DNA of 64,000 nt from assembly GCF_042651485.1 (NCBI RefSeq), contig NZ_JBHSDH010000013.1, positions 1,178,001 through 1,242,000 on the forward strand, in the 5' to 3' direction. Every line of letters begins with the position of its first letter. Positions within the stretch are counted from its first letter, which is position 1. Positions 1-7,251 of the stretch are shown piece after piece. Below the pieces are notes generated by a model. It had not been told where the DNA came from and searched no databases. It saw only the letters and a program-made list of their open reading frames with translations. Made by a program: the position numbers and the translations under genes. The DNA comes from Sphingorhabdus_B arenilitoris. GTDB lineage: Bacteria > Pseudomonadota > Alphaproteobacteria > Sphingomonadales > Sphingomonadaceae.

Positions 1-228
1 GCAGAGATGCTGCGCCGGATCCGTGCGGAACAACAAGCGCGGGACAATGCTCTGGATAATATGCCATCGGAAAGCAACGCCCGCTACGACGCCGCAATTG
101 CCGAAGCGCTCGCCGCCTATCAAGCGCAAAATGCCGGCGCATCGGCGGACAACTCCGCACCATCTGCCGGACCTTCGCCAGCATCAGCGCCCCCCCGATC
201 CGCCGGATTTGGCCGGAAACAAGGATGA
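1..228 (+). CDS. 3' end of an unidentified protein (5' end outside the window)
   Basis: The frame is open from the first base to the TGA at 226-228, so this is probably the C-terminal part of a longer protein. The visible 75 residues start with a charged, probably helical stretch rich in Arg, Glu and Ala. An Ala/Ser/Pro-rich linker follows, and the tail is SAGFGRKQG. The stop overlaps the start of the next gene (ATGA), which suggests translational coupling. The tail sequence is repeated about 600 bases downstream in a second small ORF. I do not recognise the family; an internal start at base 7 is possible but no ribosome binding site can be judged. Confidence 0.5.
   Translation, partial: AEMLRRIRAEQQARDNALDNMPSESNARYDAAIAEALAAYQAQNAGASADNSAPSAGPSPASAPPRSAGFGRKQG
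201..222. repeat. 22-bp direct repeat, copy 1
   Basis: An exact 22-base match to 812-833 (core GGATTTGGCCGGAAACAA). This copy encodes the C-terminal SAGFGRKQ tail of the partial gene at the window start. Confidence 0.85.
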
Positions 229-722
229 AGTGGGCTGACAAATTATCGTGGCTGTCCCTCGAACCCATCATGTCAATTTTTGGATTGAGTAATACCCGTA
301 TCAGCAGAACTGCTTATTGGATGACCTTACTTGCTTGCATAATGTTGCAAGCAGTGATCCTGTTCGGAGCGGGTGTAAGTGCAATTATTGGCCCTTCTCA
401 AGTCGCGGTCGTCGGTATGACCGCGATCATAATCTTTGGTTTAGCTTTCCATATTGTCATGATGCTGCGGTGCCGTGATATTGGATGGCCGATATTGTTA
501 CCTTGGGTTTCGTTGGCGGTATCGTTGGCATCCTTAGCGGCAATTTTTTCAATCGTCAGGCAAGATTTTTGGGACAGTGATTGGGGGATATTTGGACTAT
601 TTCTTTGGTCGCAGCCGTCATTTGCTTTTGTAATCGGGTTAATGCCTTCAAAAGCGGAATTTGCAGTCGACGACATTTTTGACCGTGATGCCGGCCGATC
701 AAATGAACGCCCCAATCTGTAA
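225..722 (+). CDS. DUF805-type inner-membrane protein
   Basis: A 165-residue protein with about four hydrophobic segments. It shows DUF805 landmarks: an N-terminal RISRTAYW motif (compare G-R-x-x-R-x-x-Y-W), a central RCRDIGWPILLPW (compare R-L-H-D-x-G-x-x-G-W), and GLMPS near the end. The biochemical function of this family is not established. The ATG at 225 overlaps the upstream stop by ATGA. An internal ATG at 270 would begin MSIFGLSNTRISRT and fits the family start better, so the first 15 residues may not be translated. The gene is more A+T-rich than its neighbours. The family call rests on motif resemblance only. Confidence 0.65.
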   Translation: MKWADKLSWLSLEPIMSIFGLSNTRISRTAYWMTLLACIMLQAVILFGAGVSAIIGPSQVAVVGMTAIIIFGLAFHIVMMLRCRDIGWPILLPWVSLAVSLASLAAIFSIVRQDFWDSDWGIFGLFLWSQPSFAFVIGLMPSKAEFAVDDIFDRDAGRSNERPNL

Positions 723-734
723 AGCCGAAAAGCA

Positions 735-839
735 ATGAGCAGCCTTAATTGCAGAGACCTCCGCCAATTTAAGGCGCAACAGGGAGCGCCGTCAGAGCAC
801 CCTTCATCCAGCGCCGGATTTGGCCGGAAACAAAGCTAA
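735..839 (+). CDS. Possible 34-residue ORF with duplicated tail
   Basis: An ATG at 735 opens a 34-codon frame ending at TAA 837-839. Its C-terminus, SAGFGRKQS, duplicates the tail of the gene ending at 228. The segment just before, QFKAQQGAPSE, loosely resembles YQAQNAGASAD of that gene. No clear Shine-Dalgarno sequence precedes the ATG. It may be a gene remnant produced by a partial duplication rather than an expressed peptide. Confidence 0.3.
   Translation: MSSLNCRDLRQFKAQQGAPSEHPSSSAGFGRKQS
812..833. repeat. 22-bp direct repeat, copy 2
   Basis: The second exact copy of the repeat at 201-222. It is read in the same coding frame, again giving SAGFGRKQ followed by a stop a codon later. Confidence 0.85.
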
Positions 840-910
840 CCTCCGCCCTGCCTCCCCGCTTGCCATATCGCCCATTTGCCTGATACACCGCTCGCAAAAG
901 GGGTATAGGT

Positions 911-1219
911 ATGAACAGCAGCGACGAAGATTATGTTTATGATGAAGATAGCGGCGAATGGATGTCCGCATCGGACCTAGCCGCAAAACAGGCTGCCGAA
1001 AATCAGGTTACCGTGCGCGACGCGGTGGGCAACCTGTTATCCGACGGCGACGCAGTGACGTTAATCAAGGATTTGACCGTCAAAGGCGCGGGCCAAACGT
1101 TAAAACAAGGCACCGTCATTCCGTCCATCCGCTTAACCGGCGACGCGCAGGAAATTGACTGCAAATATCCCGGCATCAAAGGATTGGTGCTGCGCGCCGA
1201 ATTTGTCCGCAAAAGATAG
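911..1219 (+). CDS. PhnA/YjdM-like protein without the zinc ribbon
   Basis: A 102-residue soluble protein. From about residue 34 it matches the C-terminal domain of E. coli YjdM (historically PhnA): VRDAVGNLLSDGDAVTLIKD, then VKGAGQTLKQGT, IRLTGDAQEIDCK and a terminal LRAEFVRKR. E. coli YjdM begins with a CxxC zinc ribbon; here the N-terminus is acidic (DEDYVYDEDSGEW) with no cysteine pair. The name 'alkylphosphonate utilisation protein' is historical, and no phosphonate genes are nearby, so that role is not supported. An AGGGG/AGG-rich stretch precedes the ATG. Family assignment is fairly safe, function unknown. Confidence 0.75.
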   Translation: MNSSDEDYVYDEDSGEWMSASDLAAKQAAENQVTVRDAVGNLLSDGDAVTLIKDLTVKGAGQTLKQGTVIPSIRLTGDAQEIDCKYPGIKGLVLRAEFVRKR

Positions 1220-1313
1220 CGACGGCAATGTATCGCGGGAGGATATTCCGGCGACAAATTCCTGAATAGCTCCATTACCCGCCCATAATTTCACGCAAAG
1301 AGCGCGAAGATTA

Positions 1314-1478
1314 TCAAGGGGTCGGTTTTCCCGCGCCGGCACCGCTCTGCACCGCCATCTTCAAAATCTTTGCGCCTTCGCGTGAAATATTCTGCCCCGC
1401 CGCGCCAGCCCAGTCGTAGAATTCTCGGAACAGAGCGAATTCCGGCGCGCAATAGTAGATCCTAACCGCAACTTGCAT
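1314..1478 (-). CDS. Possible 54-residue ORF overlapping a repeat
   Basis: A minus-strand ATG at 1478 (another at 1484) is preceded by GTGAGGG, an acceptable ribosome binding site. It opens a 54-codon frame that begins MQVAVRIYYCAPEFALF and ends AGAGKPTP. The middle part (NISREGAK) is the translation of the dispersed repeat, which commonly yields spurious frames. Homology is not recognised; it may be chance or a decayed gene. Confidence 0.2.
   Translation of the reverse strand: MQVAVRIYYCAPEFALFREFYDWAGAAGQNISREGAKILKMAVQSGAGAGKPTP
1369..1400. repeat. Dispersed 32-bp repeat, copy 1
   Basis: It matches 2639-2670 at 31 of 32 positions by eye; the core is GCGCCTTCGCGTGAAATATT. It lies downstream of the exported-protein gene at 1618-2535, while copy 2 lies upstream of that gene. 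Confidence 0.8.
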
Positions 1479-1617
1479 TACCATCCCTCACGGCGTTCAA
1501 ATATCAACATCGCCTTTATTTTGAAGGGCAGGCCCGCCCCAATGTAACATCCAAGATCGGTCAGGGCGCTCACTATCTCCTATTATGTCGCCGCAATTTT
1601 TCTGCGAAAATAACGCA

Positions 1618-2535
1618 TCATGGCATTGTATAATCTGAACAATCCGGGCCGGGGCGGTCGAATTCATAGCGCTGTGTCGTCGGGTTATAGGTCAGTAGCC
1701 GGCGGTAGCTGCATCGAAGGTCGGTTTGCGGTAATATGTCTTTATCGGTTAATTGAACGCCTGTGCTATTGTCGTTCGATCGGCGGCTGGTTCCGGGCGT
1801 TGCCACTGCTTTGGTTTGATAGATTAATTGCGGAAGGAGGGGTGAATTGTGGGATTTGGCCAGAGTTAATTCGGCGGTAAAGTCGTAAAGATCATGGCAG
1901 ACGCCCTTTCGCAATGTCAAATCCTCTTCGCTGAAACAGGCCCGGATCATAATCGAACCGTTCCACGGCACATTCAGCACATTTTCCAATCCTGCATTTG
2001 TGAATGGGTCACCGTTAACCCGGTATAAATTGAGCGTGGTAACTTGTGCACCGCCTCCGGAATACATGCTGCTTTGTCCAGACAGCAGGCCGATTATAAT
2101 CGTCTCGCGCGGTTCCGTCCCTTCATCGACCGGATCGCCCACAGGCTGCCGTATAATTTGCGGCCATATTTCGGTCGAGGAACGATCATATGCGGAATCG
2201 CCGCTATCTTCAGAAACCGTATAACTGGCGATATTTTTCCTGATGCTATCCGCGTCATCGCGGCTGCGGCCATCGAAAAGATTCATTGTGAAGCCAATGG
2301 TATCAGCGTTGGTTAATAGCTCAGCACACCATCGCTTATCCGCCGTACATCGGATAACAGACTTTGCATTGACATCGGCATCACCGACCGATTTTGACGC
2401 AGGTTGTTCCGATAAATCCTCAAAATATGGATTTGCGGCTCCCCTATCTTTCGCGTTAGCATGGTCAATGGACGCAGCGGCACATATCGCGGCACAGGCG
2501 AGTGCGAAATGCGGGATATGATGGCTTTGCTTCAA
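1618..2535 (-). CDS. Exported protein of unknown function
   Basis: A 305-residue protein with an N-terminal signal peptide (HFALACAAICAAASIDHANA, likely cleaved after ANA around residue 28). The mature part contains six cysteines, including IRCTADKRWCAEL near residues 62-71 and RACFSEEDLTLRKGVCHDLY around 200-217, so disulfide bonds in the periplasm are plausible. The apparent start is TTG at 2535; it has an AAAGGA-type ribosome binding site about nine bases upstream and no nearby ATG in frame. It is flanked on both sides by copies of a 32-bp repeat. I recognise no domain. It stands alone on the minus strand. Confidence 0.65.
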   Translation of the reverse strand: MKQSHHIPHFALACAAICAAASIDHANAKDRGAANPYFEDLSEQPASKSVGDADVNAKSVIRCTADKRWCAELLTNADTIGFTMNLFDGRSRDDADSIRKNIASYTVSEDSGDSAYDRSSTEIWPQIIRQPVGDPVDEGTEPRETIIIGLLSGQSSMYSGGGAQVTTLNLYRVNGDPFTNAGLENVLNVPWNGSIMIRACFSEEDLTLRKGVCHDLYDFTAELTLAKSHNSPLLPQLIYQTKAVATPGTSRRSNDNSTGVQLTDKDILPQTDLRCSYRRLLTYNPTTQRYEFDRPGPDCSDYTMP

Positions 2536-2638
2536 ATTTTCCCGTCCTTTTGAAATGAGGGGCGCTCCGGTTGAACACCATCAAAGATAATATCTTGATT
2601 TAACTTCTCTCACCCCATTACGCCAGATGCTTTCGCGT

Positions 2639-2670
2639 TTTGCGCCTTCGCGTGAAATATTCCGCCCCGC
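2639..2670. repeat. Dispersed 32-bp repeat, copy 2
   Basis: The partner of 1369-1400, in the same orientation with a single base difference. It lies in the intergenic region between the divergently transcribed exported-protein and membrane-protein genes. Confidence 0.8.
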
Positions 2671-2751
2671 CGCTTCCGCTATTTGCCCTAGACACAGGCG
2701 CTGCTTAGCGCTTATCTGCATTGCAGATGGTGAAAAATGGGGGGGGTGTTT

Positions 2752-3135
2752 ATGAGTTGGCTTTATAGCTTGGCTTTTGGTTTTGTGATGAATTTTCTGG
2801 TGGGCTTTTTCCTAAAGGGGATCGCTTTTCGGGAGTTTCGGCCCCTGCCCCGCGCGGCGTTGACCGCGCTTGCCAGCTGGTTTTTTTGCGTCGGGATTGC
2901 CGGGTTTTTCGCTTATTATATGCTGGGAATGGGCATTGCCGCGCTCACCGCCAGCTCCATCCTGATCGCTTATATCATCCCTGCTTTCATCCATTTTCTG
3001 GTGCTATATTATCAGATGAATATGGCATGGAGCTATACCGACGCCGATGAAGCCGCCGAATTGGCAGCGCAAGAGGCAAAGGACCGGAGCGGCCGCGAAA
3101 CCGCCCGGGTCACAGTATCAGGTGATGAAGCTTAA
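2752..3135 (+). CDS. Small inner-membrane protein, unknown function
   Basis: A 127-residue protein with three or four hydrophobic segments (roughly residues 4-20, 35-58, 63-88) and a charged, Ala/Glu-rich cytoplasmic tail (DADEAAELAAQEAKDRS). An upstream in-frame ATG exists at 2737, but the codons after it form a GGGGGGG run that is an obvious ribosome binding site for the ATG at 2752, so I chose the shorter form beginning MSWLYSLAFG. The family is not recognised. The next gene converges on it with a gap of only six bases. Confidence 0.65.
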   Translation: MSWLYSLAFGFVMNFLVGFFLKGIAFREFRPLPRAALTALASWFFCVGIAGFFAYYMLGMGIAALTASSILIAYIIPAFIHFLVLYYQMNMAWSYTDADEAAELAAQEAKDRSGRETARVTVSGDEA

Positions 3136-3141
3136 GCGCGA

Positions 3142-4278
3142 TTATCCCAAAGCGGGGTTGACCAAAAACTTTTCGCCGGTTGCTTTTTTCTCATAAGCTT
3201 TGGCGATGTCCGGGTCGGTCATGTCGGTGAGGGAAATTTCGCGTGTATAGTCGCTGGCGAAAATGCCGTTCCGCTCCTCGACCGAATAGGCGCGCATTTC
3301 CAACATACGCTGCATCCCCACCTTTTCGAGATGCGGGGTGAGCAACCAGCCGCCCAGCCCCCAATAGAGGCCATAGCCGCTGGTCAATATCGTCTCGCCC
3401 GTGTCGAGGCGGCCGTAAATATAAACCTGTTTATTGACCGTCGAGCCATAGACGCTGAATTCCGCGCCGCGCCGCGCCGCCGCCTGTTCCATCGCGGTCA
3501 GGATATAATTGGCCATTTTGCCGCCGCCAATCGCGTCAAAGCCCAATGTCGCGCCGGTTTCGGCGAGCGCCGTGACGAGATCAGCAAAGAAGCTGTCCAT
3601 GCTGCTGTCGAGCACATGGGTCAGGCCAATATCGCGCAGGATTTTGGCCTGTTCCTCGCTGCGCACAATGGCAACGAGGGGAATGCCCTCTTTGAGGCAC
3701 AGTTTCGCTAGCATCTGCCCCAGGTTGGAGGCTGCGGCGGTATGCACCATCGCGCTATGCCCTTCGGCGCGCATGGTGTTGACAAATCCTTGCGCGGTCA
3801 TCGGGTTGACGAAAAGCGACGCGCCTTCCTTTGCTGCTGCGCCATCGGGTAGCGGCACGGCCATCATCGCTTTCATAACGCGGTGGGTGCGGTACATTTC
3901 ACCGCCGACGATGCTGACTTTCTTGCCCATCAATGCCTGCGCCGCGGGGTCGCTGCCTGCGGCGACGACGGTGCCTGCGCCTTCGTTACCGGCGGGCATT
4001 TTCTTGCCCTTACGCCCGGCAAATACCCGCTGCATCATGGGATCGACATCGGCGACCAGCGCCGGATTGCCGTCAATGACTTCATGCCGCACGCTCCCCA
4101 TATTGGCAGGCGCGGTGAGCAGGCCGAGATCGGACGGATTGATTGGCACCGCCTCCATCGCCACAACAATGTCATGTTCGCCCGGTTCCGGCACGGCATA
4201 GGGTTCGACCGACAGGATCAGCTTGCCGTCATCGGTGACGGTGGTGAATAATTGCTTTGCATCGGGGAATTGGGTCAT
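3142..4278 (-). CDS. Zinc-free medium-chain dehydrogenase (quinone oxidoreductase-like)
   Basis: A 378-residue member of the MDR superfamily, probably an NAD(P)H-dependent reductase of quinones or enones. It has the GroES-like N-terminal half (VPINPSDLGLLTAP, then NEGAGTVVAAG near residues 95-105) and a Rossmann half (HTAAASNLGQMLAKLC near 180-195; LGFDAIGGG near 250). Catalytic zinc ligands are not evident, as in QOR-type enzymes. The start was moved to the ATG at 4278 because the apparent upstream start at 4290 (ATGGAGAGAAAC) is itself the GGAGAG ribosome binding site. It is followed 33 bases upstream on the same strand by an aldo/keto reductase, so the two may be co-transcribed. The substrate is unknown. 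Confidence 0.8.
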   Translation of the reverse strand: MTQFPDAKQLFTTVTDDGKLILSVEPYAVPEPGEHDIVVAMEAVPINPSDLGLLTAPANMGSVRHEVIDGNPALVADVDPMMQRVFAGRKGKKMPAGNEGAGTVVAAGSDPAAQALMGKKVSIVGGEMYRTHRVMKAMMAVPLPDGAAAKEGASLFVNPMTAQGFVNTMRAEGHSAMVHTAAASNLGQMLAKLCLKEGIPLVAIVRSEEQAKILRDIGLTHVLDSSMDSFFADLVTALAETGATLGFDAIGGGKMANYILTAMEQAAARRGAEFSVYGSTVNKQVYIYGRLDTGETILTSGYGLYWGLGGWLLTPHLEKVGMQRMLEMRAYSVEERNGIFASDYTREISLTDMTDPDIAKAYEKKATGEKFLVNPALG

Positions 4279-4311
4279 GTTTCTCTCCATATATTGGGGG
4301 ATAGGGCTGGG

Positions 4312-5328
4312 TTAGCCCATTGGGTATAATATCTCTTTGGTCACATTGTGGATGGCGGTCATCACCTCATCGGATAAGGTTAGATCAATCGCCGCGAAAA
4401 TCTCATCCAGCTGGTTTTCTGCGCTGACGCCGACAATCGTTGAGGCGACAAAATCATGTTGTTTGGACCATGCGGTCGCAAGCGTGACGGGCGACATTCC
4501 TGCCTCCTTCGCAATGTCGAGCACGCGGGCGGTCGAGGCCAAGGCCCGTTCCCCTGCGAAACGCTGCACCATCGCCGCTTGGCGTCCTTCCATGCCCATA
4601 TATTTGCTGAAACGCGCGCCTTCGGGGCGGGCTCCATCCTGATATTTGCCCGACAAAACCCCGCCTGCCAGCGGCGAATAGGGCAGCAAGGACACGCCCT
4701 CTAACCGGCATACTTGTTTCAGTTCATCTTCAAACCGGCGGTTGTTGATCGAATAGTTATTCTGGATCGTATGATAGCGCGCCGTGCCCAATTTTTCCGC
4801 CGCCGCGATGCTTTTCATCAGGCCATAGCTGGTTTCGTTGGAGCAACCGAGGACGCGCAATTTGCCCGCACGGACCAATTCGTCCAGCACCTCCATCGTC
4901 TCGTCATAAGCGGTACCATGGTCGGGCCAGTGGGTTTGGTATAAGTCGATATAATCGGTCTGCAACCGCCGCAAACTGCCTTCGACTGCGGTGACAATAT
5001 TATGTCGGTCCAGCGCCGTCATGCCGCTGCGGCAGGGCGATTTGAACCAGTGATGGCTTGGCCCTGAAACCTTCGTCGCCATGATGATCGCATCGCGGTT
5101 TTGCGTTTTCATCCAGCGCCCGACAATCTCCTCTGTCCGGCCCACCCATTTGACATCCGGCGGCACCGGATAACCTTCGGCTGTATCGAAGAAATTGATG
5201 CCAACCTCCAAACATCGGTCAAGAATACGGAACGCCTCGGCTTCGTCCGTTTGTGATCCAAATGTCATCGTGCCCATGCAGATGTCCGATACATGGACAG
5301 CGCTTTTTCCCAATTGCCGGTGCTGCAA
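4312..5328 (-). CDS. Aldo/keto reductase, Tas-like
   Basis: A 338-residue NADPH-dependent oxidoreductase with a TIM-barrel fold. The AKR catalytic tetrad is visible: Asp48 and Tyr53 in FFDTAEGYP, Lys86 in IMATKVSG, and His133 in YQTHWPD. The C-terminal cofactor region includes SPLAGGVLSGKY. Overall pattern and length resemble E. coli Tas (with the WVGRTEEIVGRWM stretch near residues 61-73). It starts with MQHRQLGKS, and GGAGAGA precedes the ATG. The gene lies 33 bases upstream of the MDR reductase and 11 bases downstream of ubiA, so a minus-strand ubiA-AKR-MDR transcript is likely. The physiological substrate cannot be read from sequence. Confidence 0.88.
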   Translation of the reverse strand: MQHRQLGKSAVHVSDICMGTMTFGSQTDEAEAFRILDRCLEVGINFFDTAEGYPVPPDVKWVGRTEEIVGRWMKTQNRDAIIMATKVSGPSHHWFKSPCRSGMTALDRHNIVTAVEGSLRRLQTDYIDLYQTHWPDHGTAYDETMEVLDELVRAGKLRVLGCSNETSYGLMKSIAAAEKLGTARYHTIQNNYSINNRRFEDELKQVCRLEGVSLLPYSPLAGGVLSGKYQDGARPEGARFSKYMGMEGRQAAMVQRFAGERALASTARVLDIAKEAGMSPVTLATAWSKQHDFVASTIVGVSAENQLDEIFAAIDLTLSDEVMTAIHNVTKEILYPMG

Positions 5329-5339
5329 AATCTCTCTCC

Positions 5340-6251
5340 TTAAGCTGAGCTACCTATTGTCAAGCAGGCGAGCGCCATTAGCAAGCCCGCAAAACGGTTC
5401 GAGCGGAATTTGGCAAGCGCGTCATCGCCATCCGCTTTCAAACTTCCCGCCTGCCACATCAAGTGCAACGCCGCAGGAACAAGGGCGATCAGCGCCATCG
5501 CCTGTGGCCGCACGGACCACAGCGCCATGCCCCATGCCGTCAGCGTAAGCAGGTAACAGACCGCCACTCCTGTGCGCAAATGCCCGCCCAGGCGCAGCGC
5601 GCTGGACCGGATACCGACCAGCGCATCATCCTCTCTATCCTGCATGGCGTAAATGGTGTCATAACCAATGACCCAGAATATCGAGCCTGCATAAAGCCAC
5701 GCCATCGCCGGATCCCACCCGCCCTGCACCGCGATCCAGCCAACCAAAGCGCCCCAGCTAAATACCATGCCGAGCCAAGCCTGCGGCCACCATGTGATCC
5801 GTTTCATAAAGGGATAGGCGGCAACAAGGGCCAGGCTGCCCAAGGCTAATAGCTGCGCTTCCCACCGCAATTGCAGTAATACGACCAAGCCCGTCAGGCA
5901 TAGGAGGATAAGCCATATCCACGCCGCGCGCAGGGTCACCACCCCCGCTGGTAAGGGACGCGATGCGGTGCGTGCTACCTTTGCATCGAGGTCGCGGTCG
6001 ATAATATCATTATAGACACAGCCCGCCCCGCGCATCGCAATCGATCCGATCAGGAACCAGAGCAGCAAATCCCAATGCGCCGCTAAACCGCCCGAGAGCA
6101 GCAAGCCGAAAGCACACGGCCAGAATAGCAGCCACCATCCAATCGGCCGGTCAAATCGGGCCAACAAGGCAAAACCGCGCAGCTTTGGCGGTAGCATGGC
6201 GATCAGGCCGCGATATTCGCTGTCGGGGGTGATGGTGCCGGGTTGTTTCAT
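5340..6251 (-). CDS. ubiA: 4-hydroxybenzoate polyprenyltransferase
   Basis: An integral-membrane prenyltransferase that joins 4-hydroxybenzoate to the polyprenyl tail in ubiquinone synthesis. Both Asp-rich Mg2+/diphosphate-binding motifs are present: NDIIDRDLD at residues 81-89 and the DREDD of YAMQDREDD near 205-209. About eight or nine hydrophobic segments and a length of 303 residues fit UbiA. The ATG at 6251 (MKQPGTIT) is preceded by AGGA; a longer frame from 6299 has no ribosome binding site and runs into a repeat. Another ubiquinone gene, coq7, lies at 53.1 kb. It is divergent from rsmE. Confidence 0.93.
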   Translation of the reverse strand: MKQPGTITPDSEYRGLIAMLPPKLRGFALLARFDRPIGWWLLFWPCAFGLLLSGGLAAHWDLLLWFLIGSIAMRGAGCVYNDIIDRDLDAKVARTASRPLPAGVVTLRAAWIWLILLCLTGLVVLLQLRWEAQLLALGSLALVAAYPFMKRITWWPQAWLGMVFSWGALVGWIAVQGGWDPAMAWLYAGSIFWVIGYDTIYAMQDREDDALVGIRSSALRLGGHLRTGVAVCYLLTLTAWGMALWSVRPQAMALIALVPAALHLMWQAGSLKADGDDALAKFRSNRFAGLLMALACLTIGSSA

Positions 6252-6273
6252 GCCAATCCTGAATTTTTTTCCG

Positions 6274-6353
6274 CACCCTAAACTTGTTTCAAGGTGCATT
6301 AAACCGCATACACTGTTCCTTGCCGTGAAATGGATGTTGAAACAAGTTCAGCA
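6274..6353. repeat. Inverted-repeat pair between ubiA and rsmE
   Basis: AACTTGTTTCAA at 6281-6292 and its exact reverse complement TTGAAACAAGTT at 6337-6348 face each other. Each arm is embedded in a smaller imperfect palindrome: GCACC...GGTGC around the first and ATG...CAT around the second. The layout resembles small REP-like elements common in intergenic DNA. It occupies most of the divergent promoter region of ubiA and rsmE. Confidence 0.7.
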
Positions 6354-6374
6354 TGACGGCCGTGAGACTTTATT

Positions 6375-7142
6375 ATGCCCGCAACGCCCGCCAGCTTATC
6401 CAAAAATGGCCCGCCTAAATCCACACCGCGCTTGTTCGTGGATCAGCCTTTGTCGTGTGATCAGATGGCGGAAATTGACGGCAATGCGGCCCATTATCTG
6501 GCCAATGTGATGCGGTTAAAAGAAGGCGCGCCGGTCAAGCTGTTCGATGATCGCAGCGGCGAATATCTCGCCCACGTCATATCTGCGGCAAAGCGCAAGG
6601 TGTCATTGGCCATTACCGAAAAATTGCGAGAGCGAGAGGCGGTGCCCGACCTATGGCTGGTGCAGGCGCTGGTGAAAAAGGACCGGCTGGATTGGATAGC
6701 AGAAAAATCATGCGAGCTCGGCATTGCGAGATTCGTGCCGGTGCTAACCAACCGCTGCGTTGTGGATAAAGCCAAAGATGACCGGCTGCGCAGTCAGATG
6801 ATAGAGGCGTCGGAGCAATGCGAACGCACCGCGCTGCCCGAAATTGCGCAGCTGACCAAGCTGGACGCGCTGCTGGCGTCATGGCCGCCGGAACGGATAT
6901 TGTTTTTCTGCGATGAACGGGGCGGCGATAATTTTGCAGCATCGGTGAAAGATAATGCGGGGCCAGCCGCCCTGATCATCGGTCCCGAAGGCGGCTTTAC
7001 CGATCAGGAAAATGCCGCCATCCGCGCCCATCCCAATGCCCGCGCCGTATCGCTTGGCCCGCGCATCCTGCGCGCCGATACCGCAGCGGTCACCGCCATA
7101 AGCGCGTGGATGGCGCAGGCGCCGGGCAGCGACTGGGGTTAA
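6375..7142 (+). CDS. rsmE: 16S rRNA m3U1498 methyltransferase
   Basis: A 255-residue SPOUT-class enzyme that methylates N3 of U1498 in 16S rRNA. The N-terminal PUA-like part includes HYLANVMRLKEG (residues 40-51). The C-terminal trefoil-knot SAM site is clear: IIGPEGGFTDQE at 201-212 and SLGPRILRADTAA at 226-238. The start at 6375 lacks a strong ribosome binding site; a slightly later start is possible. Downstream come the three shared-tail exported proteins and then gshA. The ubiA-rsmE-gshA order is familiar from sphingomonads, so the intervening block may be a later insertion. Confidence 0.93.
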   Translation: MPATPASLSKNGPPKSTPRLFVDQPLSCDQMAEIDGNAAHYLANVMRLKEGAPVKLFDDRSGEYLAHVISAAKRKVSLAITEKLREREAVPDLWLVQALVKKDRLDWIAEKSCELGIARFVPVLTNRCVVDKAKDDRLRSQMIEASEQCERTALPEIAQLTKLDALLASWPPERILFFCDERGGDNFAASVKDNAGPAALIIGPEGGFTDQENAAIRAHPNARAVSLGPRILRADTAAVTAISAWMAQAPGSDWG

Positions 7143-7218
7143 TTTTTCACTTTTCCAGCGTCATTTTATCCTGGCTATCGCGGGAAATCCGCCTTCGTTT
7201 ATATTTAATCAACCAAAT

Positions 7219-7228
7219 TGGACCATAA
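7219..7228 (+). promoter_or_regulatory. Shared upstream motif, copy 1
   Basis: TGGACCATAA lies 23 bases before the TTG start of the first shared-tail gene. The same ten bases recur 25 bases before the second gene (9269-9278). It could be part of a common promoter or operator; no -35/-10 pair is obvious. Confidence 0.3.
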
Positions 7229-7251
7229 CGCATCCGAATTGGATGTAGGTT

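Larger units (their letters stand above)
1220..1617. other. Intergenic region with repeat fragments
   Basis: This stretch of 398 bases carries no convincing long gene. It contains one copy of a dispersed 32-bp repeat (1369-1400) and, about 80 bases upstream, an inverted and imperfect relative around TCACGCAAAGAGCGCGAAG (starting near 1290). One short minus-strand ORF (1314-1478) lies across the repeat. No terminator or promoter could be identified with confidence. Confidence 0.6.
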
